DNA from: Cricetomys ansorgei
Taxonomy: Eukaryota > Chordata > Mammalia > Rodentia > Nesomyidae
DNA length: 64,000 nt
Assembly: GCA_026225945.1 (NCBI GenBank)
Contig: JAMJFZ010000320.1
Coordinates: 7,160,001 to 7,224,000, forward strand
Direction: 5' to 3'
Shown here in pieces: positions 11,440-22,990 of this stretch (positions are counted from its first letter, which is position 1; every line of letters starts with the position of its first letter). A program made the position numbers and the translations under genes. The notes below the pieces were generated by a model. It did no database searches. It had not been told where the DNA came from and saw only the letters and a list, made by a program, of their open reading frames with translations.

Positions 11440-11655
11440 TGTTTTGCTCTATACATCTAGAAAGTGTCTGACAGAGAACGTACTCTAGAACTCTGAATGA
11501 ATGAACAGAATCCTCAGCACTCTCTGAGTTTACAAATCTGGAAATAGAGGTTAAGAGTTATGTAGATCATCTAGTTTTAGCAATTGTATACAAAAAGGAC
11601 TCAAACTTGTATTTGCAGGACTCCCAATCCATTGCTTATTTCAACCACTTTGACC
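11440..11655. mobile_element. L2-like tail (11440-11510) followed by antisense MIR (11520-11655)
   Basis: The first part ends in 'ctctgaatgaatgaac', as in L2 3' ends. The second contains 'tttacaaatctggaaatagaggttaagag' with 'ggactcaaacttgtatttgc', the reverse complement of the MIR core and head. Both are old and diverged. Confidence 0.5.
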
Positions 11656-12233
11656 CAGCTGCCTTGTTTATTAGAGAGGCTCAGATAAAAGTGTTCTGGA
11701 ATTTCTGAAACACAGGTATTGTCACTGGGTCAATTAAGAGACTCAACTCTATAGAGAAAGCATCTGTACTCTCTGTAATAGGGTTTTAACTATACACATT
11801 CATACAGAAAATGAGTAACTTTTTCTATGTAGCATCAAGTCCAAAAATTTAACTTTTTGCTCAGTTATTACAATCACATAATAAATTATGAGCATAATGA
11901 AATATTTTTCTTATTTTTGAATGTTATGTTTGTTGTGTTTGATTACCATATTCAACAGCCAGGCTCCCTCAGCTTCTACCTTGGCATGTCAGTGTTTGCT
12001 TTAAGTTATAATAAGAGATTCACTTTGTAATACGTATCGGTGCACCTGGGCCAGTTCGTTTGCCAATACAGTCATTCAACAACTATTCGCTGGGTTCTTT
12101 GTGGGTTATAAACTGTTCTAAACAAAGAGGATGCTGCACCAGGTGGTGGTGAGAGCTAGGAAGAGAATGAAGCAGTGGGCAGGGACAGAGTCCCAGGTTG
12201 ATGGAATGGGAGAACAGAGAGGTAAAAACATAT
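11656..12233. other. unique AT-rich sequence
   Basis: No repeat or exon was recognised. Confidence 0.4.
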
Positions 12234-12306
12234 ACACACATACACACACATACACATACACATATGTGTGTGTGTATGTATATATATATACACGCACATA
12301 TATACA
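12234..12306. repeat. (CA)n/(TG)n/(TA)n palindromic microsatellite
   Basis: CA-rich sequence runs into TG-rich sequence through CATATG. Bases 12248-12279 form a 32-bp inverted repeat with 15 of 16 complementary pairs, then a TATATA run. This can fold into a cruciform. Confidence 0.9.
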
Positions 12307-12779
12307 TTATGTATAGAGAGGGGTGGGGAAGGTTAGAACCTTTCAACCTCTCAGCCAATGTAGATTTTATCAGATCTGAGAAAAGGGAAAGAAGGAGCCA
12401 GCAGTCAATGGAATGAGGAGCAGAGTGAGCAAACAGGAGGTAGTATGTCCCTAAGTTGAAGAAGGCCTACTGTGTTAAAGAACAACAAAAAGTCTGTGAG
12501 AACAGAAAGAAGGGTCAACTGGATAGGATGCGGGTAGGGGTGAGGTCAGAGGTCCTGAAGCACGACAGAGGTACTAGGCACACACCCTCAATCTTGCTTC
12601 ATCGAATTCCATTGAAGGGCAGGGATGTGTCTGCAAAGGCAGTCACACTGTATCTACAGACACTGGTGAAGTCGCCCAAGCAAGTAAGAGAAGTCGCGTG
12701 ACACAGTAGTCATGGGGGTAGAGACAGAGGCCAGAAAGACCAGGGGTAGAGTTCAGACTCTGACATAAACTTGCCATCA
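12307..12779. other. unique sequence, no gene recognised
   Basis: Purine-rich with several GAAGG/AGAG words; no exon or repeat was identified. Confidence 0.4.
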
Positions 12780-12965
12780 CATACTACTATGTCTGAGTGT
12801 GTCCCCCAAAATGAGTATGTTGGAAACAACCCCAAAGATAATGGTGTCAGAAGACAATTGGGTCATGAATTCTTCATTCCAGTGGGTGGACTGGTGACTT
12901 TGAAATGAAGTAGCAAAAAACAGAGGAAGGCTGTAGTTCACCCTAGGCCACTATAAAAAAGTTCA
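12780..12965 (+). mobile_element. possible MaLR-like LTR fragment
   Basis: 'gtgtcccccaaaatgagtatgttg' followed by 'attgggtcatgaattct' resembles the 5' half of MaLR-type LTRs, where 'GTCCCC-CAAAA' and 'GGTCATGA' occur in this order. No 3' part was found. Confidence 0.3.
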
Positions 12966-13384
12966 TGAAGATCTAGAAGGCAGGAGTTTGAAGGATCTAA
13001 ACACACCAGTAATGGCAAAGAGATAGAAGAGCTAACGACCCTGATTTGATCAGGACACATGCATACATTCACTGAAATCTTGTACTATAGTCCATAAATA
13101 CATATAACTACTCTGTGCTAACCAATAACAAATTTTTTAATTACCTGAGGAGGTAGAAATGTTAGCTGTCCTGGTTTGATCTTTGCATACCACTTATATA
13201 TTACTACTCTGTACTATATAAATTTGTACACTTAAGACAAAAGATTAGTGAAAGGCTCACTTGAATGGATTCTCTCTCCTGTTCTTCTGAAACACAGAGA
13301 CACAGTTTCTTTCTGACCCTTTCCACTTTCTACCACATACGGAAGCAGCAAGAAGGTCTTGCAACAGTTAGATGCTGACCTCCT
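12966..13384. other. unassigned sequence
   Basis: The stretch 13050-13225 contains two similar words about a 'gatttgatc / gtttgatc' and a 'tactctgt' core, but no family was recognised and no exon. Confidence 0.35.
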
Positions 13385-13756
13385 GATCTTGGACTCAATG
13401 TGAGTATGTGTGTGTGTGTGAGGAGTGGGGGTGGGAAAGAAAGAGAGAAAGAACATGGGTGCTCATCCATATGTACATGCCTGTTGAGGCCAGAGATGTT
13501 TATCAGGTGTCTTTCTTGACCACTCTCCACCCTTTTTTAAGGCAAGGTCTCTCAATAAACCAAGAGCTCACCCATTAGCTAGACTGGCTGGCAGCAAGCT
13601 CCAGGGTTCTGTCTTTCTCTGCTCTTACCTCCAGTGCTGGGGTAACAGGCTAATGCTACCGTAGCCAGCTTTCAACATGAGTGCATGGGATCCAAACGCA
13701 GGTCTTCACACTTGCACAGCAGACGCTGAGCTGATGGAGAGATCTCCCCAACCCCA
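13385..13756 (-). mobile_element. long composite B2-headed SINE, antisense
   Basis: Read on the minus strand it has the B2 tRNA head (about 13700-13756), a B1-like middle ('tgttaccccagcactgg' read in antisense) ending in a 'gagaccttgcc' word, then a tail unit with 'gaggccagag' antisense and a short (TG)n at 13400-13423. This is one of nine copies of this arrangement in the window. Confidence 0.6.
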
Positions 13757-14150
13757 ATCTTGAACATTTCAGCCTCTAGAACTGAGAACACAGATTTGTG
13801 GAGGGGGGCTGTTTTGTTTTGGTTTGTGTATGTTTGTTTGTTTGGTTTCATTTTTACAAATCATTCAACCTATAGCATCTTCTGGAAGCATGGGATGGAT
13901 GAAGACACATATTCTGTCCCTAGTCCATTATGCAACTGTGTTGAGCAGCAGGCTTTATGCACTGTAAAATATATCTCTTCCTATGAGGACTTCGGCAAAA
14001 TAACTTAAGCAACACGATTAAAACAGAGCCTGGCCAATAGCCGTTGTTCAGGTAGAGGCTCACCACTGATGTGCACTAGTGTCATGGCTATTGGCTCCTG
14101 GTATTTATTCAGCTAACAGACACACTCAACAGGTTAGGCTAAATATTCAA
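13757..14150. other. unique sequence, no gene recognised
   Basis: Contains a (GTTT)n-like stretch at 13813-13855; otherwise no feature. Confidence 0.4.
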
Positions 14151-14159
14151 AACTAAGAG

Positions 14160-14560
14160 TAATTGGGAAGCAAGCCGTCTGCACTTGCAGCCACAGCCAT
14201 GATATCCCCTAGCGTGAGTCTGGCAGCCTCACGGGGCAGCTAAGAAGCTGACATCCCCGAGTGCCGAGCAGAGACCAGCCTGCTGTAGGCTGGGTGGAGG
14301 AGGAGAACAAAGTGCCCTCTTTCCCAGCTCTAGGTTGCTGCCTGGGATTGCACGCCTGATCGGCTCTGAAGAGAAGGCTGTTTTCCCCACCTGCTCCTCG
14401 GGGGCGAATGTGACTCATCCAACTGCACACCTGGGCCTGGGTGGGAGCCAGGGCAGAGGCCATGGCAGGGGAGGACTTCTGGAAAGCCTGGGATGGATAC
14501 GGACGGGTTTGATGGGCATCGAGGGATGCTGCAGCCCGAGACTAAATGTCTGAAGAGCCC
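14160..14560. promoter_or_regulatory. GC-rich unique block with AP-1 and E-box sites (candidate element)
   Basis: Relatively GC- and CpG-rich for this window and free of known repeats. It holds an exact AP-1 site TGACTCA at 14411-14417 and an E-box CACCTG at 14428-14433, 10 bases apart. Short frames on both strands have no domain. Regulatory role is inferred. Confidence 0.25.
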
Positions 14561-14897
14561 TCTGCTCTCCTTCCACTGTGTAAGGCATAAGGGAGAGCCA
14601 TTAGCGTTTCCTCAAACTGAGTCCAAGGAGCTCCGTGTTGTGGGAGAAAGATGACTAAAGAGCTGGAACCTTAAAGTATTGGCCAATAGGGGAGGAAAAG
14701 ATAGGGCAGGATGTAAAGATCTACGATACCTAGAGGGGTTACTATGAGCCCACAGTTCTAGGCTGCATGGAGATTGAGCACCATAGCTATTCTCCTTCCT
14801 GCTTCGGGCAGCTTCTTTCTGATAGAAAGAAATGAAATCAAGCACCCTTTGTCACTGTAGCACTGTGGACACTCTTTTTATTAAAACTCTACTCACA
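14561..14897. other. unique sequence, no gene recognised
   Basis: No repeat or exon was recognised. Confidence 0.4.
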
Positions 14898-15070
14898 GCC
14901 AGGTGGCGGTACCACATGCCTTTAGTCCCAGCACTCAAGAGGCAGAGGCAGGCAGATCTCTGTGAGTCTGAGGCCAGCCTGGTCTACAGAGTGCGTTCCA
15001 GGACAGCCAGAGTTACAACAGAGGAACTCTGTCTTGAAAAACCAAAACCAACCAGCCAAACAAACAAAAA
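14898..15070 (+). mobile_element. B1 SINE, near full length
   Basis: 'gccaggtggcggtaccacat', 'cctttagtcccagcactca', 'gaggccagcctggtctacag' and 'ttccaggacagccag' follow in B1 order, ending in an A-rich (CAAA)n tail. Moderately diverged from the rodent B1 consensus, so not a recent insertion. Confidence 0.92.
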
Positions 15071-15334
15071 TCTCCTCGCTATGCACTAGTCTCCCCAGTT
15101 CTCTCTAAGACCAAGGTTCTCACTTCGAAAAGACTCAACCCTCCCTGTTCTCCAGATAGTCCTGACTTCTGGGGGTTTCCTTTTAAAGTTTCTTCACAAA
15201 ATAGTTTGTATCCAAGCCCTCCCAAGTTAGGTAAGACAGAGCCAGGCAACAAGGACTCAACAGTGCATTGAATATGCGCCTCCACCTCTGCTTTCCTCCT
15301 AGGCTGGCTCCTCACAGCCGCACTGGCCCAGGTA
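15071..15334. other. unique sequence
   Basis: No feature recognised. Confidence 0.35.
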
Positions 15335-15465
15335 AGAGAGCTCCTGCTGGGCTCCGAGGCCAGCTGTGTACCTTGGCTCTCCCCTCATCTGCAAAATGGG
15401 GCTGCCCACTCTTTCCTGCCTACTCAGCACAGTGGTTTTGAATCCCTTGCAACAACACTAACAGA
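15335..15465 (+). mobile_element. MIR SINE fragment
   Basis: 'cagctgtgtaccttggctct' followed by 'cctcatctgcaaaatgggg' is the MIR core in its usual order. Confidence 0.6.
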
Positions 15466-16796
15466 AGACTGAGGAAATGAAGTATTGTTTAAAACCAGAC
15501 ATTAGAAAGGGTTTTTAATTTCTCTGGGAACATTAACAGCAACTTTGCAGAGGGTCTAGCACAACGGGATGTCCCCTCGCCAGAGGTATTAACGTTAGGA
15601 TTCTAGAAGCCCATCAGACTCTTCCAGCTTTACTCCAAAGTATTGATTAAATTCTTTCTCAGCCATCTTTAAGGAGCTAAAGATCCCCCTCTAGAGTGAT
15701 AGTCAATAGCTCCACATGCCCACACAGCTTCCTTCTGGTCTCTCCTCCAGAGACTCAGTTTTGCTGGATCTCAATTTCCTCTTCCTGTCTGGAAAATACT
15801 GCTCACATAAAAAAAACAGCTCATCTCATAGAGGAAAGCCAGGAAGCTAGTTTTTTCCACCAACCAGCCTTGGGATTTCACCAGGTTACCTATACAACTA
15901 TAATCAATACAGACTATGACTCAAAGCCACTACTTAGGGGGTTCCTTTCCTGTTGTCTCCCCAAGAGATACACCCCGCACTGTTGTCAATGAGAAGCAAG
16001 CAACAGAGACTCCTGTACAAGAGCCAGTAGGGGAAAGAGTTTTGGGGGAGATGACTGAACTGGTGCATTGAAACTCTGCCCATACCATTCTCTGCTGTCT
16101 CCCCGATTCTAACATCTTCGAGTCAAGTCACTCTCTTGTTTTGCTCATCCCAATAACTTTCCTCTAAGACTAGCCTTTCATCTTAAGGTGAACAATCCCC
16201 ATCAACGTGACCTGAGATCAGCTCTTCAGCTCTTACCTTCCTGATGTGTAATTATTACCCATTAATGGCCACGGTTAGCCTGCACAGACAGAGCCCTTGC
16301 TATTTGGCTCATGTTCACCCATCCGTGTTAGCTTAAGAGGGGGAAAGTTAGGACCTTCATCCTTCCCAAGATGAATCACATGAAAGGGTGAAGAGGGCTC
16401 AGATAGAGAAATGTGACGAAGTACATTGAATCCTTCATACTTCATACGCGCCAGTGCCAAACATGCTGGTGCCTAAAATTCTACAAATACAATTTCTGAG
16501 CATCTGCTTTGAAGTAACGCTTTTGAGGTAGCTCCATACCTCATACACCTTTTACAAAATGGTAACACAGTCAACACCAGTTCACATTACCTAATGTGTA
16601 GTGATAAGCATTGCTTTCACAGGTCTCCTTTTAGGGCGTATGTACTTTCTCAGAAAAGAACAATGTGAATTCTGAGCAGAGCATGATGGGGTTGCCTTCA
16701 GTAGGCAAGCACTTAGATTCTAACTCTTGCTAGGTATTTTTTGTTTGTTTTTTTTTTAATGTGTTACAGAGAAATCGAGTGAATCAGTAGGCATCA
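15466..16796. other. unique interval
   Basis: About 1.3 kb without a recognised repeat or exon. Short frames at 15696-15992 and 16275-16460 show no domain. Confidence 0.4.
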
Positions 16797-16828
16797 GTGT
16801 GCTTCGGCAGCACAGCTTAAGTAAAACT
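16797..16828 (+). pseudogene. possible U6 snRNA 5'-end fragment
   Basis: GTGTGCTTCGGCAGCACA is identical over 14 bases (GCTTCGGCAGCACA) to the 5' stem-loop of U6 snRNA, followed by a TAAAA word as in U6, but the remaining U6 sequence is absent. It could be a truncated pseudogene or a chance hairpin. Confidence 0.25.
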
Positions 16829-17040
16829 TTTTGTTGGGTTTCATTTTTTTGTTTTTGTGGATCTTTCTGCTCCAGTGTCAATCTCTCTCTGTGTAAGCAT
16901 AGTTCACTAAGATAGATACTACATTTCCTAAAACTTCTGGTCTTTGATCCTCTCAGACTAAGTTATTATCTTTGGAATGGAAACAGAAGTGGTTTGGACA
17001 GTCTCTGCCTCATTTGCTAAGTAACTTGTTAATATAGACT
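16829..17040. other. unassigned T-rich sequence
   Basis: No feature recognised. Confidence 0.3.
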
Positions 17041-17245
17041 CTGTATTTTAGGGATATATATGTATATACATATATGTGTATAAACATATACATATATGCA
17101 TATAACAACTAATAAAAAATAGCTAATGAATTTGAAAGAGAACAGGAACGGTTTGTGGCCAGGTTTCAAGTGAAGAAAGGAAATGGGGAAATGGTGTAAT
17201 TATACTGTATAAAATAAAGTAAATAATTAGAAAAAGGAAAAAAAG
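17041..17245 (+). mobile_element. rodent L1 (Lx-like) 3' end
   Basis: A TATA/CATA-rich tract containing a perfect 20-bp palindrome (17056-17075) leads into 'ctaatgaatttgaaagagaac' and 'ggaaatggtgtaattatact', the usual end of murine L1 3' UTRs, then an A-rich tail. 5'-truncated. Confidence 0.65.
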
Positions 17246-17413
17246 AAGCAGCATAGAAAAAATAGTGGTGGTGTTGAAACCCAGGTGTCTACCTAAACAC
17301 TATCATCTCCTACTCAATTTATACGGATAATATGGGGGTTAAAGAAAGATAACTAACAAGGGTAAGCAGTTAATAATATGATCATGTTATGATGTCAAAA
17401 CTATGCAAAGGTT
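17246..17413. other. unassigned sequence
   Basis: A-rich start grades from the L1 tail; no feature recognised. Confidence 0.3.
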
Positions 17414-17510
17414 TCTCCTCCTCCTCTTCCTCCTCCTCCTTCTCTTCCTCCTCCTCCTCCTCCTCCTCCTCCTCCTCCTCCTCCTCCTCCTTCTTCTTCT
17501 TCTTCCCCCA
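17414..17510. repeat. (TCC)n/(TTC)n microsatellite
   Basis: Nearly pure pyrimidine strand: TCC triplets with TTC interruptions, ending in TTC then C5. Such tracts can form triplex (H-) DNA. Confidence 0.95.
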
Positions 17511-18499
17511 CTCCTGGGCACAGGCTTAGAAAACATTATGGAGATGCAATGTCATATGACTGACTGAGGTCAATACTTTATAAATTGAAAAATAGCATGC
17601 CTTGATTGTGCATGGCATTTTCAAAGTCAGCGAGACTTGATGTTTCTAGTCTAACAGGTAAGGGTCCTAGATACAAACACTTCATTCTAATAAGAAGCAA
17701 ACAGATGGGCAAACTGAAAATAAACTCTTCTTAGCTCTGTAAGAGAAATGAGATCAAAATACAAGCCATTAAGTAGAACTGTAGAGACAGATGGGTGGAC
17801 CGGGAGAGTCTCACCTTGCTGGAAAAGAAGCACCTACAGGAAACATTAAAGACATATTAAAAGCCGATGTGTGATTAAGTGGTAGATTGCTCTAGGTGGA
17901 GCAATTAATTGGTGGATGGTCTAGGCAAACAAATTTGAAATGTTAAGTTCTAACAGTCACACTCTTTCTAAGTTTTACTTCTAAGAATTCTACCACATCC
18001 TTATATCTTATATCTTTAAAACCAATGTGTCTTTTTTTAAAAAAATAGTACATATAAAATTCATACCCAGGGGGGCACAGAGTCTCCAAAAGACTGATAT
18101 CTAAGTATGGAACTATATAACATATCCCCTACACACCCCAATACACAGCTGACAAGTGGATCACTAAAGTCCTATAAACCACATCTTCCTTGCAACAAAA
18201 AATATGAGACACACCAAAGGGCACTCCTTGTCTTCATCCCTGTACCCAGAAACTCACGATATAGCTGACAGTACTTTCTTTGAGTTCACTTCCAACAGTC
18301 TCCCTCACTAGCACTTCCTGATGTCTCTGTCCCTGAATGTGACAGCCCGGAGGTAACCCAAGAGTTGGAGGGAGCCTTTTCCTCTCCTGAGAAGAGAGCA
18401 GATGGCATCTATGAGATAGGAATTGCCAGCACTGTGTGGCTAATTTAATGCTGTCCTTTGAAGAGGCCACCAAGCACTAGAACCAGAGTCAAATATGGA
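17511..18499. other. unassigned interval
   Basis: About 1 kb. Parts near 17940-18000 may be old L1 debris but I cannot place them. No exon was recognised. Confidence 0.35.
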
Positions 18500-19260
18500 G
18501 GCACTGTTGGCATGATTAATATGTTAATAGATTTAATGAGAAAAAGACATTATAAAAGAACAAATGCATAATACAAGCAAAGAGACCTAATAGACAATCA
18601 AAAATAAATTCCAGAATTGGAAATGGGCTGCTGTGATTCCAACCACGACAAACAGACAAACTCAAGAGCAGACTAGACAGTTGAGCTTAGGGTCTGGCAG
18701 CAGAAACTTGCAAAACCGACCAAAAGAAAAAAAGATTAAAAACATCACAGTATCCAATAACTTAGGACAACTCCAGAAGGGTAGCAGAGAGAGGTGAAAA
18801 AATAGCCTGTGAGGTAGTAATGGCCAAGATTTCTTCCCAGAGAATCAGATCCCACAGACCCAGGAAACCCAGAGAACACCAGGAATAGATGTGACATTTC
18901 CAGTCAAACCTCAAATGTTCAAAGAGAAAAGTATTGAAAGAAACAACACCTTCGTCATAAGGGAGAAAAGATAAGACTGACATCTGCTTTCTCCTCTGAA
19001 ACAGCAAGGAAAGCAAGCTAAGGTGAAATATCCAAAGCACTGAAAAATAATCCACCAATCATATGAAATCATCTGTCAACAGTTAAGAGAGAAACAGACA
19101 CTTTCTCAAACAAGCAGACATCGGGGGAATTGGTTGTTGGCACATTTGACTTTGGGGAAATGTTATTTATAGAAAAGGAAAAATGATAGAAGTTAGAAAC
19201 TGGAGTTTATATAAAGAAAGAAAACACATTAAATACTGAGTAAATGAAAAGAAAACAAAA
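18500..19260 (+). mobile_element. old L1 (L1M-type) fragment, ORF1-region
   Basis: The A-rich strand follows the order of the mammalian L1 ORF1 region: 'aattccagaattggaaa', 'gagaacaccaggaatagatg', 'ctttctcctctgaaacagcaag', 'tccaaagcactgaaaaa', 'ctgtcaacagttaagagag', 'actttctcaaacaagcagac'. Many indels and stops; no open frame remains. Confidence 0.6.
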
Positions 19261-19311
19261 CCCTTTCGCTATTATTAATTTACCCAACAAAAGTTGCTCA
19301 AAATAGCAACA

Positions 19312-19482
19312 GTAGTCTTGCAAGGCAGTGCAATCGGTAAGGCCCTTGCTGACAGTCCTCATGACTGGAGTTCCAATTGTGTGAGCCACATGATGGGAAG
19401 AAAGAACTAACTCTTGGAAGTTGTCCTCTGACCTCCATACACCATGTACTCAAGTGCATGGGCAGACACACACATGTACTAA
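19312..19482 (+). mobile_element. B3-form SINE of the B2 superfamily
   Basis: 'caatcggtaaggcccttgct', 'gagccacatgatgggaagaa' and 'tggaagttgtcctctgacct' occur in order, ending in a short CA-rich tail. Its 5' end is diverged. Confidence 0.7.
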
Positions 19483-20358
19483 TCACAACACAGCTTCCAG
19501 TTCCACCAACCACAGTCTTACATGAGAACCAATCACAGTCCTCACGCTGCACCACTGGCAACTTTCCATTGAGCCACCTGGGAAGTGTTCCAATAGTGGT
19601 CTGAGTGGCATCAGCTTCAGGGTGAACAAGACTAGGGCTCGTCAAGACTTAATTTTACTGGAAGTGAAGTCTCCCAAAGCCAGGACGGGTATCTGGAGCA
19701 GTGGATACTGGTGTGGAGCTCTGCTTAGTTTCCTCAAGGTGTTGGCAGAGTGTTCAAAGCAGCTGGGCTGCCACGATAGTCTGGCAATTGCCAAAAGAGG
19801 GTCCTGTTGATTGATGCTCCCCACTCAGAGCAGAAGGAGCAAGGAGAGGATCTGACAACTGTCAATCAAATACTCAAATCCCAGCAGCTTAGCTTTTTTG
19901 AAAGAAAAGCGAACATAAAGCAGTGCCCCCAGTAAAGCACCAATGTTAACACTGACGTTTTCTACAGCGTACAAAAGGGCTCAGACCCCAGACAAAAATA
20001 GTCAAGGGGTCACTCGCCCAGTTCCTCCTCCTTTACCTTCCCTTGTCACACAGTGAGCAGGTGGTCTAGCATCAAGGCCAAAGGGTTTTTCTCTGCATGA
20101 GAATCTCAGCCATGAACTGTCCGGAAACCCAAATATTTTGTCTGCCTGTTTCTCCACGTGTCATCAGCATTTCCAGTTTTTGTGTTCTTGGTCACATGTT
20201 CCATAGTGGAAGCTTCAGGCTAGAAGAACAGATTGCCAGATAGCCCACAGGTGACAAAAATATTTCCAGGCCCCATCGCAGCATGTGTATTTAGACCTTG
20301 TTCCCATTGCTCTGCCGCAGAAAGATACAGGCCTTTTCTGCTTACCCCAAAGGGGCTT

Positions 20359-20362
<4 letters not shown>
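19483..20362. other. unique interval
   Basis: About 0.9 kb with no recognised repeat or exon. Confidence 0.4.

Positions 20363-20410
<48 letters not shown>
20363..20410. repeat. (GT)n(GA)n compound microsatellite
   Basis: About 15 GT units run directly into about 9 GA units. Confidence 0.95.
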
Positions 20411-20964
20411 CTATGTATGTGTATCTTGAGTGTCTGTGTGTCACATGTGAACGCTGAGGCTAAGTGATGGTTGGTCATAACCTACTTCATGACATACAGC
20501 ATGCATCAAAGGACTTAAAATGCATTCCAGTCTTTAATGTTCATAATTACTTTGAAAACCTAGTGTGATTCTTGAGCTGGCTTAACAGAAGAGGAGTTCC
20601 GGGACAAGTTCCTCAAGACCACACAGTGGATCTTTGAGGAAGCCGAGTACTCTCTCCCCGAAACCTTATGCACCTGTCCACTATGCTTTTCTGGGCTTTG
20701 AATTTTAGCTTCCTACCCTGTCTGGAGGACAGGACTTATTTTCTACTGCTAAGATAGTGTATCCAAGAATAAGTACTCTATAAAGAACAAAGACATTTTT
20801 CTTACACTCTTGGTGGTTGGGGAATTAGACCTTCCTGACTAAGGAGAGGTCATGATGCCTCATCCACAACAAATGTCAGGATAGCAGGAGGGAGACAGGG
20901 CTATGGGGAGGAGCCGAAATGTTTTCGTCTGCAATCAATCCACTCTTCTAATAACCAGCTCCCC
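20411..20964. other. mostly unassigned; possible antisense MIR at 20590-20700
   Basis: 'acagaagaggagttccggga' followed by 'caagaccacacagtgg' is MIR-like in antisense. The rest is unique. Confidence 0.35.
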
Positions 20965-21072
20965 TTTGTTTTGGACAGTGTGTCACTAGCCAAGCCTGAC
21001 CTCCAACACATAATCCTCCTGCCTCAGCGGCCTAAATGCTGGGGCCACAAGAATACATCACTAGGCCCAGCT
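20965..21072 (-). mobile_element. diverged B1-type SINE, antisense
   Basis: 'cctcctgcctcagcggcctaa' followed by 'tgctggggccacaag' is the antisense of the B1/7SL-derived 'cccagca...gaggcagg' motif. Short and old. Confidence 0.6.
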
Positions 21073-21906
21073 TTTCCCTCACTCATGTGATAACTTTGAT
21101 CTAGTCATGAGGACGGAGGGCTGATGGCCTACCTACCGCTCCTGTTCGGCTCTACCTCCCAACACTACTGCCTGGGAGATTAAGTTCCCAACATATGAGC
21201 ACTGGAGGACACCATAGCAGATGGTTAACACGTGGCCACTCTCAAGAACCTCTCCTGTGTTTCCTGCATTTTCTGAATGCTTGTGACACAGTCCTGGTGA
21301 AAATATGTTTAAAGCACTTGCGTTCTCAGTCCTTATTTACAGCCCCAGCTCATAGTCATTTCTGGATGTTTTTGTTTTAATTGGCAACATCCTAACTAAC
21401 CAAGCCAAACACACTTGTGTAGAGTGTGCTAGCTCATGTTTGGTGGCAAGTAGCATTTTGTGTCCCTATTTGAAAGCATTTTTTTCTGGCTTAACATAAT
21501 ATGCTATTTCTTTTGGTAATCGATAAGACATATCTGGTCGGAAGTATATTCTGTTTCTTTCTCCTAAATCAGGAAGATCTAATTATTTACTTCAAGCAGT
21601 GACCACATTAGTACCACCTGTGCTCTTTGTATAGATTAAACACACAGCAATTTCAAGAGAGCCAATGGTTGACAAACTTCAGGCAAAGGGAGAGGAAGTG
21701 GACCTTGGCTTTACTCTTCCTGAATCCATCCACCTTCCTCCTGTCCAGGGCATTTGGATTGCTTTATGTAGAACTAACTGCCTCCATCCTCCATTTATTC
21801 ATGCCTGGCAAGTCACCCCACCTCTTCTCACCAGTACCCCCAAGAAACAGGGATACCCCTAACCTTTCAATCTTTCAACCATGCATGATGGTTTATTTTG
21901 CATCTA

Positions 21907-21908
<2 letters not shown>
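21073..21908. other. unique interval
   Basis: No repeat or exon recognised. A frame beginning at 21627 runs on through the downstream (TG)n and (CTT)n tracts and is a composition artefact. Confidence 0.4.

Positions 21909-21960
<52 letters not shown>
21909..21960. repeat. (TG)n microsatellite
   Basis: About 26 uninterrupted TG units; likely polymorphic. Confidence 0.97.
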
Positions 21961-21962
<2 letters not shown>

Positions 21963-22051
21963 GCTGTGGGTTGCTGTCTATTTGTTTTCAAAGGTGGTTC
22001 AATGGAGTTTAATCTTGAGGTCTTAATTATTAGAAATAGTAAGTATGAAAG

Positions 22052-22130
22052 CTCTTCTTCTTCTTCTTCTTCTTCTTCTTCTTCTTCTTCTTCTTCTTCT
22101 CTCTCTCTCTCTCCCCCCCCCTCCCTCTCT
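22052..22130. repeat. (CTT)n(CT)n polypyrimidine microsatellite
   Basis: About 16 CTT units, then CT repeats, then a C8 run. Long homopyrimidine tract capable of triplex formation. Confidence 0.97.
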
Positions 22131-22289
22131 GTCTCCTGAACTAGAATCAGAGAGGCATCTTGTCACACGCCAAGACAAAGTTTGCCTGACAATGGCACTG
22201 ATGCCACAGAAAGCTGTCATGTCTCAGGACACTGGAAACAGCTTCTCTTGAACCAAATTCTCCCCATAATCCTGCAGGTGATTATAGCA

Positions 22290-22682
22290 GTGACTTTTCC
22301 TTTCACTGTGAAAAACTACCCTGACAACAGCAACCAAAGAGCGGAAGAGCTTATTTCAGTTCACAGTTCAAGAGCACAGTCCATCCTCAGGGAAGTCTTG
22401 GTGGCAGAAGCCTGAGGCAGCTGTTCACGTTACATACACAGCCAGGAAGCAGACAGCGATGGATCCTCCTCCTTCTCATGCAGTACAGGACCCAAGCCCT
22501 GACAATGGTGCCATGTGCCATTAGGGTGGCTTCTCCAAATTAATATAACCATGAAAATCCTTCACAGACATGAGCAGAGGCTAACCTAATCTAACTAATC
22601 CCTCATAGTGTGGTCCTGGAAGCTTGTCTTCTATATGATTCCAGATCCTCTCAAGTTAACAATCAAAACTGATATCACAATA
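22290..22682 (-). mobile_element. MaLR-like LTR, antisense
   Basis: 'tttcactgtgaaaaactaccctg', 'gcttatttcagttcacagtt', 'agtccatcctcagggaagtc', 'caatggtgccatgtgccatt' and 'cctctcaagttaacaatcaaaa' follow the antisense order of a rodent MaLR-like LTR. Internally complete but diverged. The exact family is uncertain. Confidence 0.55.
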
Positions 22683-22844
22683 ACTTCCTACACTCCCTTT
22701 TAGACAGCTTGTCTGAGTTTTTGGTTTTTTTTTTTGAGATCCAAGGGTCCTGAGGAAAAGAGACCAAAATTCATCAAATACCAGCTATGCCCCTCTTGTC
22801 TCGGGAGGGGCTCATTTAACTGGCACAATATCCCTACAAAGGTA

Positions 22845-22990
22845 TGTATTATCCTTCCCCACTTTACAAATCATAAAAGTGAGACTCAGAGAAGTTAAGA
22901 AATTAGCCGCATGCAGCTACGAAGTAGTCAGATTTGGATTCAATCTATGCCTTCCTGGCTTTAAAAACTAGGCCCTTTCCAGTGAGATCA
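22845..22990 (-). mobile_element. MIR SINE, antisense
   Basis: 'cccactttacaaatcataaaagtgagactcagagaagttaag' split words and 'agtcagatttggattcaa' are the reverse complement of the MIR core and tRNA-like head. Confidence 0.75.

Noticed and set aside
21627..22139. 170-codon frame on the plus strand
   Set aside because: Runs through (TG)n and (CTT)n tracts; the Cys-Val and poly-Ser parts are microsatellite translation.
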